Assembly: GCA_963734635.1 (NCBI GenBank)
Contig: CAVTIA010000008.1
Location: 62,001-126,000 of the forward strand
Length of the DNA: 64,000 nt
DNA from: DATCJA01 sp963734635
Lineage (GTDB): Bacteria; Acidobacteriota; Vicinamibacteria; Vicinamibacterales; UBA2999
Direction: 5' to 3'
Below are positions 1 through 8,638 of this stretch, piece by piece (position 1 is the first letter of the stretch; every line of letters starts with the position of its first letter). The translations under genes and the position numbers were made by a program. A model generated the notes under the pieces. It ran no database searches. It worked only from the letters and a program-made list of their open reading frames with translations, and had not been told where the DNA came from.

Positions 1-159
1 GCGCACGTGGCCGACGTGGGCGTGACCCGACGGGTACGCGAACATTTCGAGGCAGTAAAACTTCGGTCGGGACGGGTCCTCCGTCACCTCGAACGCACGC
101 GCCGAAGTCCAGCGCTGCTGCCATTTCCGATCGAGCTCTTGTGGGTGGTAGTCGGACAT
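1..159 (-). CDS. leuS: Leucine-tRNA ligase, N-terminal 53 residues (runs off the window)
   Basis: Translating the minus strand from the ATG at 159 gives 53 codons open to the window edge. The peptide starts MSDYHPQELDRKWQQRW and continues through KFYCLEMFAYPSG to HVGHVR. This matches the start of class I leucyl-tRNA synthetases: the P-x-x-x-D-x-K-W-Q-x-x-W opening, then the YPSG stretch leading into the HIGH-type ATP-binding motif, here HVGH. The enzyme charges tRNA-Leu in the cytoplasm. It is too short for a length-filtered ORF list, but the motif match is strong. The remaining residues lie outside the window. Two REP-like hairpins separate it from the next gene. Confidence 0.9.
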   Translation of the reverse strand, partial: MSDYHPQELDRKWQQRWTSARAFEVTEDPSRPKFYCLEMFAYPSGHAHVGHVR

Positions 160-168
160 GAATGCGAT

Positions 169-190
169 CGCGCAGGCTAAAGCCTGCGCG
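169..190. repeat. REP-like hairpin, stem CGCGCAGGCT
   Basis: Perfect 10-bp arms CGCGCAGGCT (169-178) and AGCCTGCGCG (181-190) flank the centre AA, followed by CTAC at 191-194. Read on the minus strand this is GTAG followed at once by a hairpin, the arrangement of bacterial REP elements. It lies just upstream of leuS. Confidence 0.8.
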
Positions 191-233
191 CTACAGATTT
201 CCGGTTGAGCCGCAACGTAACCGGCGTACGTAG

Positions 234-255
234 CGCGCACGCTTCAGCGTGCGCG
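234..255. repeat. REP-like hairpin, stem CGCGCACGCT
   Basis: Arms CGCGCACGCT (234-243) and AGCGTGCGCG (246-255) flank the centre TC, with GTAG at 230-233. It has the same architecture as the 169-190 element but a different stem and the opposite orientation. It sits directly after the stop of the deacetylase gene at 264. Confidence 0.8.
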
Positions 256-263
256 TACTTCGA

Positions 264-1289
264 TTATAGCCTCCAGAACTCGCCCAAATGTGTGCGCGCG
301 GCTGCGATTACTGCGTCGGCACGGGGCGTCGGACCATCAGGTGCGGGAAGCATGTCCAGCGCCGAGGTACTGTTCAGCACTTCGATGACCGAACGCAGTG
401 ACCCGGCGATGGCGCGCAGATCGTAGCCCCCTTCGGTAACGACCACCATTCGCCCCTCGCAGCACTCGTCAGCCACAGCGCTGATCAGGCCCGTGAGTCG
501 TCCGAATTGCTGTGTCGTGACCCGCATCGCGCCCAGCGGGTCGTCCATGTGAGCATCGAAGCCGGCAGACACCAGAATCATCTCCGGACGAAACTGCCTG
601 AGGACGTCTGCGCTCGCGGCGTACACGCGCTCGTAGTCGGCGTCAGTCGCCCCGGCCGCAAGCGGCCAGTTGATGGTGAATCCGACGCCGTCACCGGCCC
701 CGATCTCGTCCGCCGCGCCGGTCCCGGGATAGAACGGATATTGGTGGGATGAGATGAACAGGACGGTCGAATCCTCATAGAAGGCCCACTGCGTCCCATT
801 GCCGTGGTGGACGTCGTAGTCCACGATCGCCACGCGCGACAGGCCGCGAGCCCGAGCATGAGCCGCGCCGATCGCGACGTTGTTGAACAGACAGAATCCC
901 ATGGCACGGTTGCGCTCGGCGTGATGCCCCGGCGGCCGAGACATGACCAGCGCTTTCGCACCACGCGCGCTTTCGAGCACCTGGTCGACCGCCGACACCG
1001 CAGCGCCTGCGGCGAGAATTGCGACGTCGTAGCTCTCAGGCGAAGTGAACGTGTCCGGGTCGAGGGCGACGGCACGCCCCGCTGTCTCCCTGATCAGCCC
1101 GATATATTCACGATCGTGGATCCGCGCTATCTGGTCTTCGGTGGCGGCGCGCGGTTCGACAACGACGCCGCCACGCTGCCGGAACTCGGCGGCAACAACC
1201 TCCATCACTTCCGCGCGTTCGACGCGTTCGGGGTGGCCGGGAGGGTTCAGATGATCGGCAAATCGATCGGATGTGAATACCGTGAGCAT
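264..1289 (-). CDS. Histone deacetylase / acetoin-utilization (AcuC-like) family protein
   Basis: This 341-residue protein has the single-domain arginase/deacetylase fold and would be a cytoplasmic zinc amidohydrolase removing acyl groups from lysines or polyamines. Visible family motifs, in order, are RPPGHHAERN (active-site His pair), DYDVHHGNGTQ (zinc ligands Asp and His), SSHQYPFYPGTG, SAGFDAHMDDPLG (third zinc ligand Asp) and EGGYDL near the C-terminus. The length is typical of bacterial class II-like HDACs. The ATG at 1289 gives an N-terminus starting at the first beta strand (MLTVFTSDRF). The in vivo substrate cannot be told from sequence. The ACT protein just upstream ends 28 bp away on the same strand. 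Confidence 0.88.
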   Translation of the reverse strand: MLTVFTSDRFADHLNPPGHPERVERAEVMEVVAAEFRQRGGVVVEPRAATEDQIARIHDREYIGLIRETAGRAVALDPDTFTSPESYDVAILAAGAAVSAVDQVLESARGAKALVMSRPPGHHAERNRAMGFCLFNNVAIGAAHARARGLSRVAIVDYDVHHGNGTQWAFYEDSTVLFISSHQYPFYPGTGAADEIGAGDGVGFTINWPLAAGATDADYERVYAASADVLRQFRPEMILVSAGFDAHMDDPLGAMRVTTQQFGRLTGLISAVADECCEGRMVVVTEGGYDLRAIAGSLRSVIEVLNSTSALDMLPAPDGPTPRADAVIAAARTHLGEFWRL

Positions 1290-1317
1290 CGGGTCGCGCG
1301 CCTGCGCTCGAGCGGAA

Positions 1318-1692
1318 CTAGTCGGAGAGTGCAGCGACCAGATCCTGGAGATTGTCTGCCGCGATCACCAGCCGGTTGCGCGTCGCCAGGTAGCTGAACC
1401 GGATATTGACCCGTGCATCGGCGATTCGCCTGAAGATACCTGCCGCAGACCCGGGACGATCTTCGACGGGAACCAGCACCACCTGCTGCTCTTTGACGAT
1501 GCGAAATCCCGCCGCCTCGAGTGCATCTCGTGTGTGTTCCCCGTCGGTCGTCAGCACGTGGACGACGCCTTCCATTTCGGCGTGTCCTTCGAGATTGATG
1601 CCCGCGACGCTCACCGCAGTGACTGCTTTCGACAGCATCCCGGGACGATCCTCAGGCAGGGTCACGGCCAGGTCCGTTGCAATGTGAGCCAT
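1318..1692 (-). CDS. Tandem ACT-domain protein
   Basis: This 124-residue protein consists of two ACT modules and nothing else. The first (about residues 5-65) carries LPEDRPGMLSKAVTAVSVAGIN, shown here only in outline: D-R-P-G followed by the helix and G-I-N. The second (about 70-120) carries the matching VEDRPGSAAGIFRRIADA then VNI. ACT modules bind small ligands, usually amino acids, and stand-alone pairs act as regulatory subunits or sensors. The partner is not evident from the neighbours (a deacetylase downstream, a divergent SEC-C protein upstream). The start is ATG at 1692. Confidence 0.75.
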   Translation of the reverse strand: MAHIATDLAVTLPEDRPGMLSKAVTAVSVAGINLEGHAEMEGVVHVLTTDGEHTRDALEAAGFRIVKEQQVVLVPVEDRPGSAAGIFRRIADARVNIRFSYLATRNRLVIAADNLQDLVAALSD

Positions 1693-1774
1693 TCGTCGTT
1701 CTCCAGTCGAAACGCGATGATAGACTCCCGGCGAGAGTCTGCGCTACATTTCTCCGCGCAAAGGGGCAGCTCAC

Positions 1775-2023
1775 ATGGCCAAGACTGGACGCAACGATCT
1801 GTGCCACTGCGGCAGCGGCCGGAAATACAAGAAGTGCCACGGGAACAAGGAGACACCCGCAACACGAGGCCGCATCATGCTCATCCTCGTCGGAGGCGCC
1901 GTGGTTGCGGCGATCATCGTGGGTGTCACATCGTTTACCGGCCAGGGGGGAACCGGGGCCACGCGCGTCTGGTCACCCGAGCACGGCCATTATCACGACG
2001 CCACCGGAACAGAAATTCCGTAG
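1775..2023 (+). CDS. Small SEC-C zinc-motif protein with one membrane helix
   Basis: This 82-residue protein opens with a SEC-C metal-binding motif, N-D-L-C-H-C-G-S-G-R-K-Y-K-K-C-H (residues 7-22), of the type found at the C-terminus of SecA. It is followed by a hydrophobic helix at about residues 34-52 and a short polar tail, WSPEHGHYHDATGTEIP. SEC-C motifs bind zinc and, in SecA, contact SecB and ribosomes. A membrane-anchored free-standing copy has no assigned role that I know. The tail's WSPEHGHYH could bind metal, which is inference. It is transcribed divergently from the ACT gene and convergently with the acyltransferase. Confidence 0.72.
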   Translation: MAKTGRNDLCHCGSGRKYKKCHGNKETPATRGRIMLILVGGAVVAAIIVGVTSFTGQGGTGATRVWSPEHGHYHDATGTEIP

Positions 2024-2060
2024 TTCGTTCGGACTGTTCGCGTCGTCGTTCGAAACGCTA

Positions 2061-2082
2061 CGCGCACGCTGAAGCGTGCGCG
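2061..2082. repeat. REP-like hairpin abutting the acyltransferase stop codon
   Basis: Arms CGCGCACGCT (2061-2070) and AGCGTGCGCG (2073-2082) flank the centre GA. CTAC follows at 2083-2086, and its CTA is the TAG stop codon of the minus-strand gene. The stem matches the 234-255 copy. It fills the convergent junction between the SEC-C gene and the acyltransferase and may serve as a bidirectional transcript end. Confidence 0.8.
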
Positions 2083-2775
2083 CTACGGGTCCGAGCGTCC
2101 CGAACGGCTCAGCAGGTTGAGCGCCCTTCGTTCAAGGGCTCGGAGCCGTACCTCCAACTCCAGGCGCCAGCGCTCCAGATCGCCGTCTTTCGCGTCTGCG
2201 GGGACCGACATCGGTTCGCCCACCACGAGTGCCACTGTGCTGAACGGCTTGGGCACCTGTGTCCGATCCCAGCTCCGCATGGACCAGTGACGCGATGCCT
2301 CGAGGTGAAACGGCAGCACGGGATTGCCCGTTGTCCGCGCCAGCCAGACCGCTCCCGGCTGCGCGACCTGCGCCGGCCCGCGCGGGCCATCGAGCGTGAA
2401 CCCCGCAGGCTTTCCCCCGCGCATTGCGCGCACGAGCTGAAGCATCGCCTTGCGGGCGCCGCGCGAGGTCGAGCCGCGCGCCGTGCCATAGCCGAAGCGT
2501 TCGATGATCCGTGCGATCCACTCCCCGTCGAAGTTTTCGCTGGTAATGACGACGATCCCGCGGCGGCGAAAATAGAAGGTGGCGGTCAGAATGCGACCGT
2601 GCCAGAACGCCATGACCGGCTGCCGGCCCGACGCATGGATCGCGGCGAGATGATGCAGACCCTCCACCCGCCAGCGCAGGGTGTGGCCGAGTGCATTGAT
2701 TAGCGGGTACGCCAGCGCGGTAATTGCCGCCACTTGGAAGCGCTTGAACGGAGACGCGCGCCAGTCGTCAGCCAT
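2083..2775 (-). CDS. DUF374-type lysophospholipid / lipid A acyltransferase family protein
   Basis: The protein has 230 residues from the ATG at 2775. The reading frame stays open further upstream, but that part overlaps the ETF-QO gene, whose stop is at 2793. Family hallmarks are an N-terminal hydrophobic stretch (FQVAAITALAYPLINALG), the acyltransferase-like FWHGRIL, a central SRDGEWIARI-type segment seen here as NFDGEWIARIIERFGY, the G-T-A-R-G-S-T-S-R-G motif and DGPRGP. DUF374 proteins are membrane-associated acyltransferases thought to act on lysophospholipids or lipid A precursors. The acceptor here is unknown. It is the last gene of the fatty-acid/ETF run. Confidence 0.78.
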   Translation of the reverse strand: MADDWRASPFKRFQVAAITALAYPLINALGHTLRWRVEGLHHLAAIHASGRQPVMAFWHGRILTATFYFRRRGIVVITSENFDGEWIARIIERFGYGTARGSTSRGARKAMLQLVRAMRGGKPAGFTLDGPRGPAQVAQPGAVWLARTTGNPVLPFHLEASRHWSMRSWDRTQVPKPFSTVALVVGEPMSVPADAKDGDLERWRLELEVRLRALERRALNLLSRSGRSDP

Positions 2776-2792
2776 GAACCGCGAAAGACCGG

Positions 2793-4472
2793 CTACATCC
2801 CATTGTATTGGGGTCCCTGACCGCCTTCGGGCGGGACCCACGTGATGACCGCGTACGGGTCCATGATGTCGCACGTCTTGCAGTGCACGCAATTCGACGC
2901 ATTGATCTGAAGCCGCGGCCTGCCGGCCTCGCGCACGATCTCGTAGACGTTCGCCGGGCAGAACCGCGTGCACGGATGGCCGTACTCGGGACCGCAGATC
3001 GATTCACACACCTCGGTGTGCACCAGCAGATGTGGCGGCTGGTTTTCGTCGTGCGCCGTCCCCGAGTAATGCACGTTGGTGAGCTTGTCAAAGGTAAGAC
3101 GGCGATCGACCGGGGACGATGCACTCGGCGAAAGCGATGTGGGATTGCTTGCCAATATGTCGGCGGACGTGGCGTCGCCGTAATACGACTTCAGAGTCTG
3201 CATGCGCGCATGGCCAGGAACACCGTGCAAGCGCTTCGGCCACCGGCCGCCTGTCAGCAGATTCAAGCCAGCGAACGTGAGGCCTGCAAGCAGACCATAT
3301 CCAAAGGCCTGGTGGACGTTTCGAACCGGATAGAGCTCCGCCCTGACTGCGCTCCCATCGAGCCTGTCTCCGTACGAGGCCAATCCTGCGGCCGATGTAT
3401 CGTTCGATCGGACCGCTTCGAAAGCAGTCTCGGCAGCGAGCATTCCTGTTCGCATCGCCAGATGGATACCCTTCAGACGCAGCGAGTTGAGGAACCCGCC
3501 CGCATCACCCGCAATCAACGCGCCGGCGGTGTAAGGCTGTGGAATGGTGTTCCATCCTCCTTCGGGCAGCGCCTTGGCGCCGTACCGCACCATCTGGCTG
3601 CCGTCGAGGAGCCGTGCCACGAGCGGATGCCTCTTGAACTGATTGAACGCCACGTGCGGGTCGAAGAGCGGGTCCTTGTAGTCGAGCCCCACGACGAATC
3701 CTACCGACAGCCGCCCCTCAGGCATCGCGTAGAGGAACCCGCCGCCGAACTCATCGTGCCGGAGCGGATAACCCATGGAATGCATGACGGTTCCGCTCTC
3801 GATCCGATCGTGAGGCACTTCCCACAATTCCTTGATTCCGATCGCGAACTGCTCCGGTTCGCGACCGCGCCCCAGCTCATACCGCCGCAGCAGCTCCTTG
3901 GTCAGATTGCCGCGCACGCCGTCGCAGAGGATCGTCACCTTCGCGCGGATATCGACCCCCGGTTCGAACGTCGACTTGCGCTCCCCGCGCTTGTCGACTC
4001 CACGGTCTCCGGTCCGCACGCCCACCACGGCGTCCCCTTCGATGAGCAGATCCTGACCGGCGAATCCCGTAAATATATCGATGCCTTCGGCCTCCGCTTG
4101 AGCGACCAGCCAGCGAACGAACGCATTCAACGAAATGATGTAGTTGCCGTGATTGCGCAGCGGAGGCGGAACAATCGGAAACGGCAGACTGGCCCGCTCC
4201 GTCAGGAAATAGACACGGTCGCGGTGTACGTCTGCCGCGAGTGGCACGCCTCGCTGGCGAAAGTCCGGAATGAGCTCGGTTAGCGCCGAGGGATCGAGCA
4301 CCGCGCCAGATAGCTCATGGGCGCCCGCATCACGCGCCTTCTCGAGCACCGCCACCGACAGCGGTGTGCCGCCATGCTGTTTCTGCAGTTGTGCCAGTCG
4401 AAGCGCCGCGGACAGCCCGGCGGGGCCGCCGCCGACGATCAGGACATCGACGTCGAGGGTTTCGCGCTGCAT
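2793..4472 (-). CDS. Electron transfer flavoprotein-ubiquinone oxidoreductase (ETF-QO)
   Basis: This 559-residue protein moves electrons from ETF to the membrane quinone pool. It has an N-terminal FAD dinucleotide-binding motif, LIVGGGPAGLSAALRL (about residues 11-26), a central FAD/quinone region with LCDGVRGNL and ALIAGDAGGFLN, and a C-terminal ferredoxin-like 4Fe-4S domain. The cluster cysteines lie in C-G-P-E-Y-G-H-P-C-T-R-F-C-P and C-V-H-C-K-T-C-D, followed by the family ending VPPEGGQGPQYNGM. The length matches bacterial and mitochondrial ETF-QO. It lies downstream of etfB-etfA, as expected for one electron-transfer chain serving acyl-CoA dehydrogenases such as the one at 54844-55986. 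Confidence 0.95.
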   Translation of the reverse strand: MQRETLDVDVLIVGGGPAGLSAALRLAQLQKQHGGTPLSVAVLEKARDAGAHELSGAVLDPSALTELIPDFRQRGVPLAADVHRDRVYFLTERASLPFPIVPPPLRNHGNYIISLNAFVRWLVAQAEAEGIDIFTGFAGQDLLIEGDAVVGVRTGDRGVDKRGERKSTFEPGVDIRAKVTILCDGVRGNLTKELLRRYELGRGREPEQFAIGIKELWEVPHDRIESGTVMHSMGYPLRHDEFGGGFLYAMPEGRLSVGFVVGLDYKDPLFDPHVAFNQFKRHPLVARLLDGSQMVRYGAKALPEGGWNTIPQPYTAGALIAGDAGGFLNSLRLKGIHLAMRTGMLAAETAFEAVRSNDTSAAGLASYGDRLDGSAVRAELYPVRNVHQAFGYGLLAGLTFAGLNLLTGGRWPKRLHGVPGHARMQTLKSYYGDATSADILASNPTSLSPSASSPVDRRLTFDKLTNVHYSGTAHDENQPPHLLVHTEVCESICGPEYGHPCTRFCPANVYEIVREAGRPRLQINASNCVHCKTCDIMDPYAVITWVPPEGGQGPQYNGM

Positions 4473-4482
4473 AGGGGATTAC

Positions 4483-4552
4483 CCACGAAGGGCACGACCG
4501 TTGGAAAGCACACGGAATCCTAATTTTATTCGTGTGCTTCGTGCCTTCGTGG
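4483..4552. repeat. Imperfect inverted repeat built on CCACGAAG
   Basis: CCACGAAG (4483-4490) is mirrored by CTTCGTGG (4545-4552). The arms continue imperfectly inward as GGGCACGA and GCACACGG against TTCGTGTGCTTCGTG. It fills the whole etfA to ETF-QO spacer. The same ACCACGAAG unit recurs as an inverted pair at 16803-16851. Confidence 0.7.
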
Positions 4553-4556
4553 TTCC

Positions 4557-5524
<968 letters not shown>

Positions 5525-5528
<4 letters not shown>

Positions 5529-6286
5529 AGCGCTCGTGCCTCGTCGCGCAGGCGCCGCACCAGCTCCTTCGCTGCCTCGGAAGGGGACCCTCCGATGATT
5601 TGTGTCTCTTTGGTCCTCGAAGGCATCGCCAGCGTGACGATCCGCTGTGAGGGCTGCAGACCGGCCGGCGGCTGCACCTGCCGGATTTCCTTCTTCTTCG
5701 CCGCCATGATGCCCTTGAGCGTGGCGTATCGAAGCTGGTTGATGCCGCTCTGGATCGTGAGCAGCGCGGGAAGCGGCATCGCGATCCACTGAAACCAGCC
5801 ACCTTCGAGCTCGCGCTTGACGCGCAGCCGGCTGTCTTCGACCTGCACTTCCATGATGATGGTCGAATGGGGAATGCCGAGGCGCTCGGCCAGCACGACT
5901 CCTGTCTGCGCGTGACCCTGATCGTCGGATTGCAGGCCGGTCAGCACCAGATCGAACTTCTCATCGGCCATCGCGCCCGCCAGTGCCGTGCCCGTGACGA
6001 ACGCATCCGCGGCAGCGAGCGCATCGCTTTCAACGTGCAGCGCCCGGTCGGCACCGCGCGCCAGTGCTTCCCGAAGAATCTGCTGCACGCGGGCCGGGCC
6101 GGCGGAACACGCGACCACCTCGCCGCCGTGCCGCTCGCGAAGACGCAATGCCTCTTCCAGCGCGTACGCGTCGGGCTCGTTCATCTCGTAGCTGACGTCC
6201 TGCTCGCGAATCCACGTCTTGTCGTCGCTGAGCCGCGGCTGCCATTCGCGCGTCGGGACCTGCTTGATGCAGACGGCAATCTTCAT
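5525..6286 (-). CDS. etfB: Electron transfer flavoprotein beta subunit
   Basis: The protein has 253 residues from the ATG at 6286, giving MKIAVCIKQVPTREW, the normal ETF-beta start. The longer open frame upstream overlaps the end of fabF. The AMP-binding/adenine site segment LVLTGLQSDDQGHAQTGVVLAE and the ETF-beta signature region VKRELEGGWFQWIAMPLPALLT are both present in the expected order (only their ends matter: G-x-Q-S-x-D-x-x-x-A-Q-T-G and V-x-R-E-x-E-G-G). Its stop overlaps the etfA start by four bases, so the two subunits are probably made by coupled translation. Confidence 0.95.
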
Positions 6287-6324
6287 GTCGGGCGCGTCAT
6301 CCATCCCCACGGGCCACAGAGACA

Positions 6325-7566
6325 CTAGCCTTCGTATTTCTTGAACAGCAGTGCAGCATTCGTGCCGCCAAAGCCGAACGAGTTGGACAAGGCATGGCGG
6401 ATAGGCATCCGCCGGCTCGTATGCGGGACGTAATCGAGGTCGCATCCCTCGTCGGGACAGTCGAGGTTGATGGTAGGCGGCACGGCCTGGTGATGCAGGG
6501 ACAGCACTGAAATGCCTGCTTCGAGGCCGCCCGCGGCGCCGAGCAGGTGACCGGTCATCGACTTGGTGGAGGAAACGGCCAGCGTGCGCGCGTGCGCGCC
6601 GAAGCATCGCTTGATCGCAAGTGTTTCCAGACGATCGTTGTGGGGTGTCGAGGTGCCGTGCGCGTTGATGTAGTCAACCTCTTCAGGCGCCACTCCTGCG
6701 TCCTTCAATGCCAGGCCCATCACGCGAACGGCGCCCTCGCCGTCTTCCGACGGCGCAGTGATATGGAACGCGTCGGCTGACATGCCGTACCCGACCAGCT
6801 CGGCATAGATCGACGCGCCTCGGCGCCGTGCCTGTTCGAGCTCCTCGAGCACCAGGATCCCCGCACCTTCGCCGATGATGAAGCCATCGCGATCGCGATC
6901 GAAGGGTCGGCTGGCGCGTTGCGGTTCGTCGTTGCGCGTCGACAGGGCACGAAGCGCGGCAAACCCGCCCACCCCCATCGGCGTGATCGCCGCCTCCGAT
7001 CCGCCGGCAATCATCGCGTCAGCGTCGCCACGCCGGATAACCTCGAACGCATCGCCGATGGCGTGCGCCGACGCCGAGCACGCGGTGCAGGTGGCGGAGT
7101 TCGGTCCTTTGACGCCGAACCGTATGGATACCTGACCTGCGGCGAGATTGATGATGGCCGACGGGATGAAGAACGGCGAGATCTTCCGCGGTCCGCCTTC
7201 GAGCAGCGCCCGATGCTCTCGTTCGATCGTGGTGAACCCGCCGATGCCCGACGCAATGAAGACACCCGTGCGTGGCGCATTCTCACGTGTGACCGGGAGT
7301 TTCGAGTCGTCCATCGCGAACTGGGACGCCGCGATGGCGTACTGGATGAAGACGTCCATTTTCTTGACGTCTTTCTTCTCGATGAACTGCAGCGGGTCGA
7401 ACCCGGTAATCTCCGCCGCAATCTGCGCGGCAAAGCCACTTGCATCGAACTTCGTGATTCGACGAACGCCGCTCGTCCCCGCCAGCAGGGCGCTCCAGTT
7501 GGCGCTGGTGCCAAGCCCCAGCGAAGACACCAAACCGATGCCCGTGACAACGACCCGCCTGTTCAA
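6325..7566 (-). CDS. fabF: Beta-ketoacyl-ACP synthase II
   Basis: This 413-residue thiolase-fold condensing enzyme elongates acyl-ACP with malonyl-ACP in type II fatty acid synthesis. It begins RRVVVTGIGLVSSLG. The catalytic cysteine is in the segment CTACSASAHAIGDAF, the first catalytic His is in NAHGTSTPHND, the Lys in STKSMTGHLLGAAG and the second His-equivalent Asn/His region in LSNSFGFGGTNAALLF. All are at normal spacing. It lies six bases downstream of acpP, in the order plsX-fabD-fabG-acpP-fabF. No fabH is present in this cluster. Confidence 0.96.
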   Translation of the reverse strand: MNRRVVVTGIGLVSSLGLGTSANWSALLAGTSGVRRITKFDASGFAAQIAAEITGFDPLQFIEKKDVKKMDVFIQYAIAASQFAMDDSKLPVTRENAPRTGVFIASGIGGFTTIEREHRALLEGGPRKISPFFIPSAIINLAAGQVSIRFGVKGPNSATCTACSASAHAIGDAFEVIRRGDADAMIAGGSEAAITPMGVGGFAALRALSTRNDEPQRASRPFDRDRDGFIIGEGAGILVLEELEQARRRGASIYAELVGYGMSADAFHITAPSEDGEGAVRVMGLALKDAGVAPEEVDYINAHGTSTPHNDRLETLAIKRCFGAHARTLAVSSTKSMTGHLLGAAGGLEAGISVLSLHHQAVPPTINLDCPDEGCDLDYVPHTSRRMPIRHALSNSFGFGGTNAALLFKKYEG

Positions 7567-7572
7567 ATCTGG

Positions 7573-7815
7573 TTACTTCTTTCCTTTGGCGTGGGCGTCG
7601 ATGTACTCGATCGCTTCCTTCACGCGGGTAATCTTTTCAGCGTCTTCGTCGGGAATCTCGATCCCGAACTCCTCTTCGAACGCCATGACGAGCTCCACCG
7701 TGTCCAGCGAATCGGCGCCCAGGTCGTCAACGAACGACGCATCGGGCGTCACTTCCTCTTCATCGACGCCAAGCTGTTCGACGATGATGCTCTTCACTTT
7801 GTCTGAAACGGCCAT
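7573..7815 (-). CDS. acpP: Acyl carrier protein
   Basis: This 80-residue acidic protein starts at the ATG at 7815, preceded by the strong ribosome binding site GGAGGAG. The phosphopantetheine attachment site is the Ser of DDLGADSLDTVEL. The helix II and III sequence EEEFGIEIPDEDAEKI is standard. It carries the growing acyl chain for FabD, FabG, FabF and PlsX encoded next to it, and for FabZ and LpxA encoded at 23756-25015. The frame extends upstream to 7989, but that stretch is a heptamer array and the end of fabG. Confidence 0.97.
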   Translation of the reverse strand: MAVSDKVKSIIVEQLGVDEEEVTPDASFVDDLGADSLDTVELVMAFEEEFGIEIPDEDAEKITRVKEAIEYIDAHAKGKK

Positions 7816-7824
7816 TACTCCTCC

Positions 7825-7873
7825 AGTCGGTCGCCGATAGTCGGTAGCCGGTAATCGATAATCGAGAGCTCGA
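7825..7873. repeat. Heptamer array, unit AGTCGGT
   Basis: Seven consecutive 7-bp units: AGTCGGT, CGCCGAT, AGTCGGT, AGCCGGT, AATCGAT, AATCGAG, AGCTCGA. They fill the fabG to acpP spacer up to the acpP ribosome binding site. The period is exact although the units are degenerate. Confidence 0.75.
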
Positions 7874-7885
7874 AAGCCAGCCAGC

Positions 7886-8626
7886 TCACATGTACATTCC
7901 GCCGTTGACGGCGAGTACTTGCCCTGTAATATACGACGCCTCATCCGAGACGAGAAAGCAGACGGCCGCCGCAACGTCGGTCGTCGCACCCAGACGTCCC
8001 AGTGGTATCTGGGCGGCCCAATCGCCGTGGGCTCTTTCTGCGATTGCCCGCGTCATCTCCGTATCGATCAGCCCCGGCGCAACCACGTTGACGGTAATGC
8101 CGCGGGACGCGACTTCCCGCGCCAGCGCCCTGCTGAATCCGATGAGGCCCGCCTTCGATGCGGCATAGTTGACCTGACCGGCGTTGCCTGCCTGCCCTAC
8201 CACCGAACCGACACTCACGATGCGGCCGCCGCGCTGCCGGATCATGGGCCGGATCACCGCTTGCGCGCACAGGAACGCGCCGGTGAGGTTTGTCTTCATC
8301 ACCTCGTCCCAGTCGTCCTGCTTCATACGCAGGAGGAGCTGATCGCGAGTGATGCCGGCGTTGTTCACGAGAATGTCGATGCGTCCGTGGCGCTCCAGCG
8401 TCGCCGCGATCATCTGTTCGACGGCGCCACGGTCGCCGACGTCCACCGAGGCCACTTCAGCGGCGCCCCCACCTTCCTTGATAGCGGCAACGGTTGCATC
8501 CGCGTGATTGCTTCGCGCTGCAGCGACGACGTGCGCGCCACGCGCGGCAAGCATCGTCGCAATCCCCTGGCCGATGCCGCGGGACGCGCCGGTGACCAGG
8601 GCGACTTTACCAGAGAGATCGAACAT
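7886..8626 (-). CDS. fabG: 3-oxoacyl-ACP reductase
   Basis: This 246-residue classical short-chain dehydrogenase/reductase uses NADPH to reduce beta-ketoacyl-ACP. The cofactor motif is TGASRGIGQGIA (residues about 12-23), followed by NNAG, the catalytic Ser in VGSVVGQAGN, and the Y-x-x-x-K pair in YAASKAGLIGFS. The ending SYITGQVLAVNGGMYM is characteristic of FabG rather than other SDRs. It follows fabD by 12 bp on the same strand. Confidence 0.95.
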   Translation of the reverse strand: MFDLSGKVALVTGASRGIGQGIATMLAARGAHVVAAARSNHADATVAAIKEGGGAAEVASVDVGDRGAVEQMIAATLERHGRIDILVNNAGITRDQLLLRMKQDDWDEVMKTNLTGAFLCAQAVIRPMIRQRGGRIVSVGSVVGQAGNAGQVNYAASKAGLIGFSRALAREVASRGITVNVVAPGLIDTEMTRAIAERAHGDWAAQIPLGRLGATTDVAAAVCFLVSDEASYITGQVLAVNGGMYM

Positions 8627-8638
8627 TAACGGTCTTTT

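Noticed and set aside
169..255. Rho-independent terminators
   Set aside because: The hairpins are strong but have no T-run on either strand. Their GTAG foot and dispersed copies fit REP elements better.
1273..2703. Long plus-strand open frame of 476 codons
   Set aside because: It runs antisense to the ACT gene and acyltransferase, has no family motif, is rich in Arg and His and is explained by the high GC third positions of the real genes.
2808..4283. Plus-strand open frame of 491 codons opposite ETF-QO
   Set aside because: Antisense shadow of a well-supported gene, with no recognisable domain.
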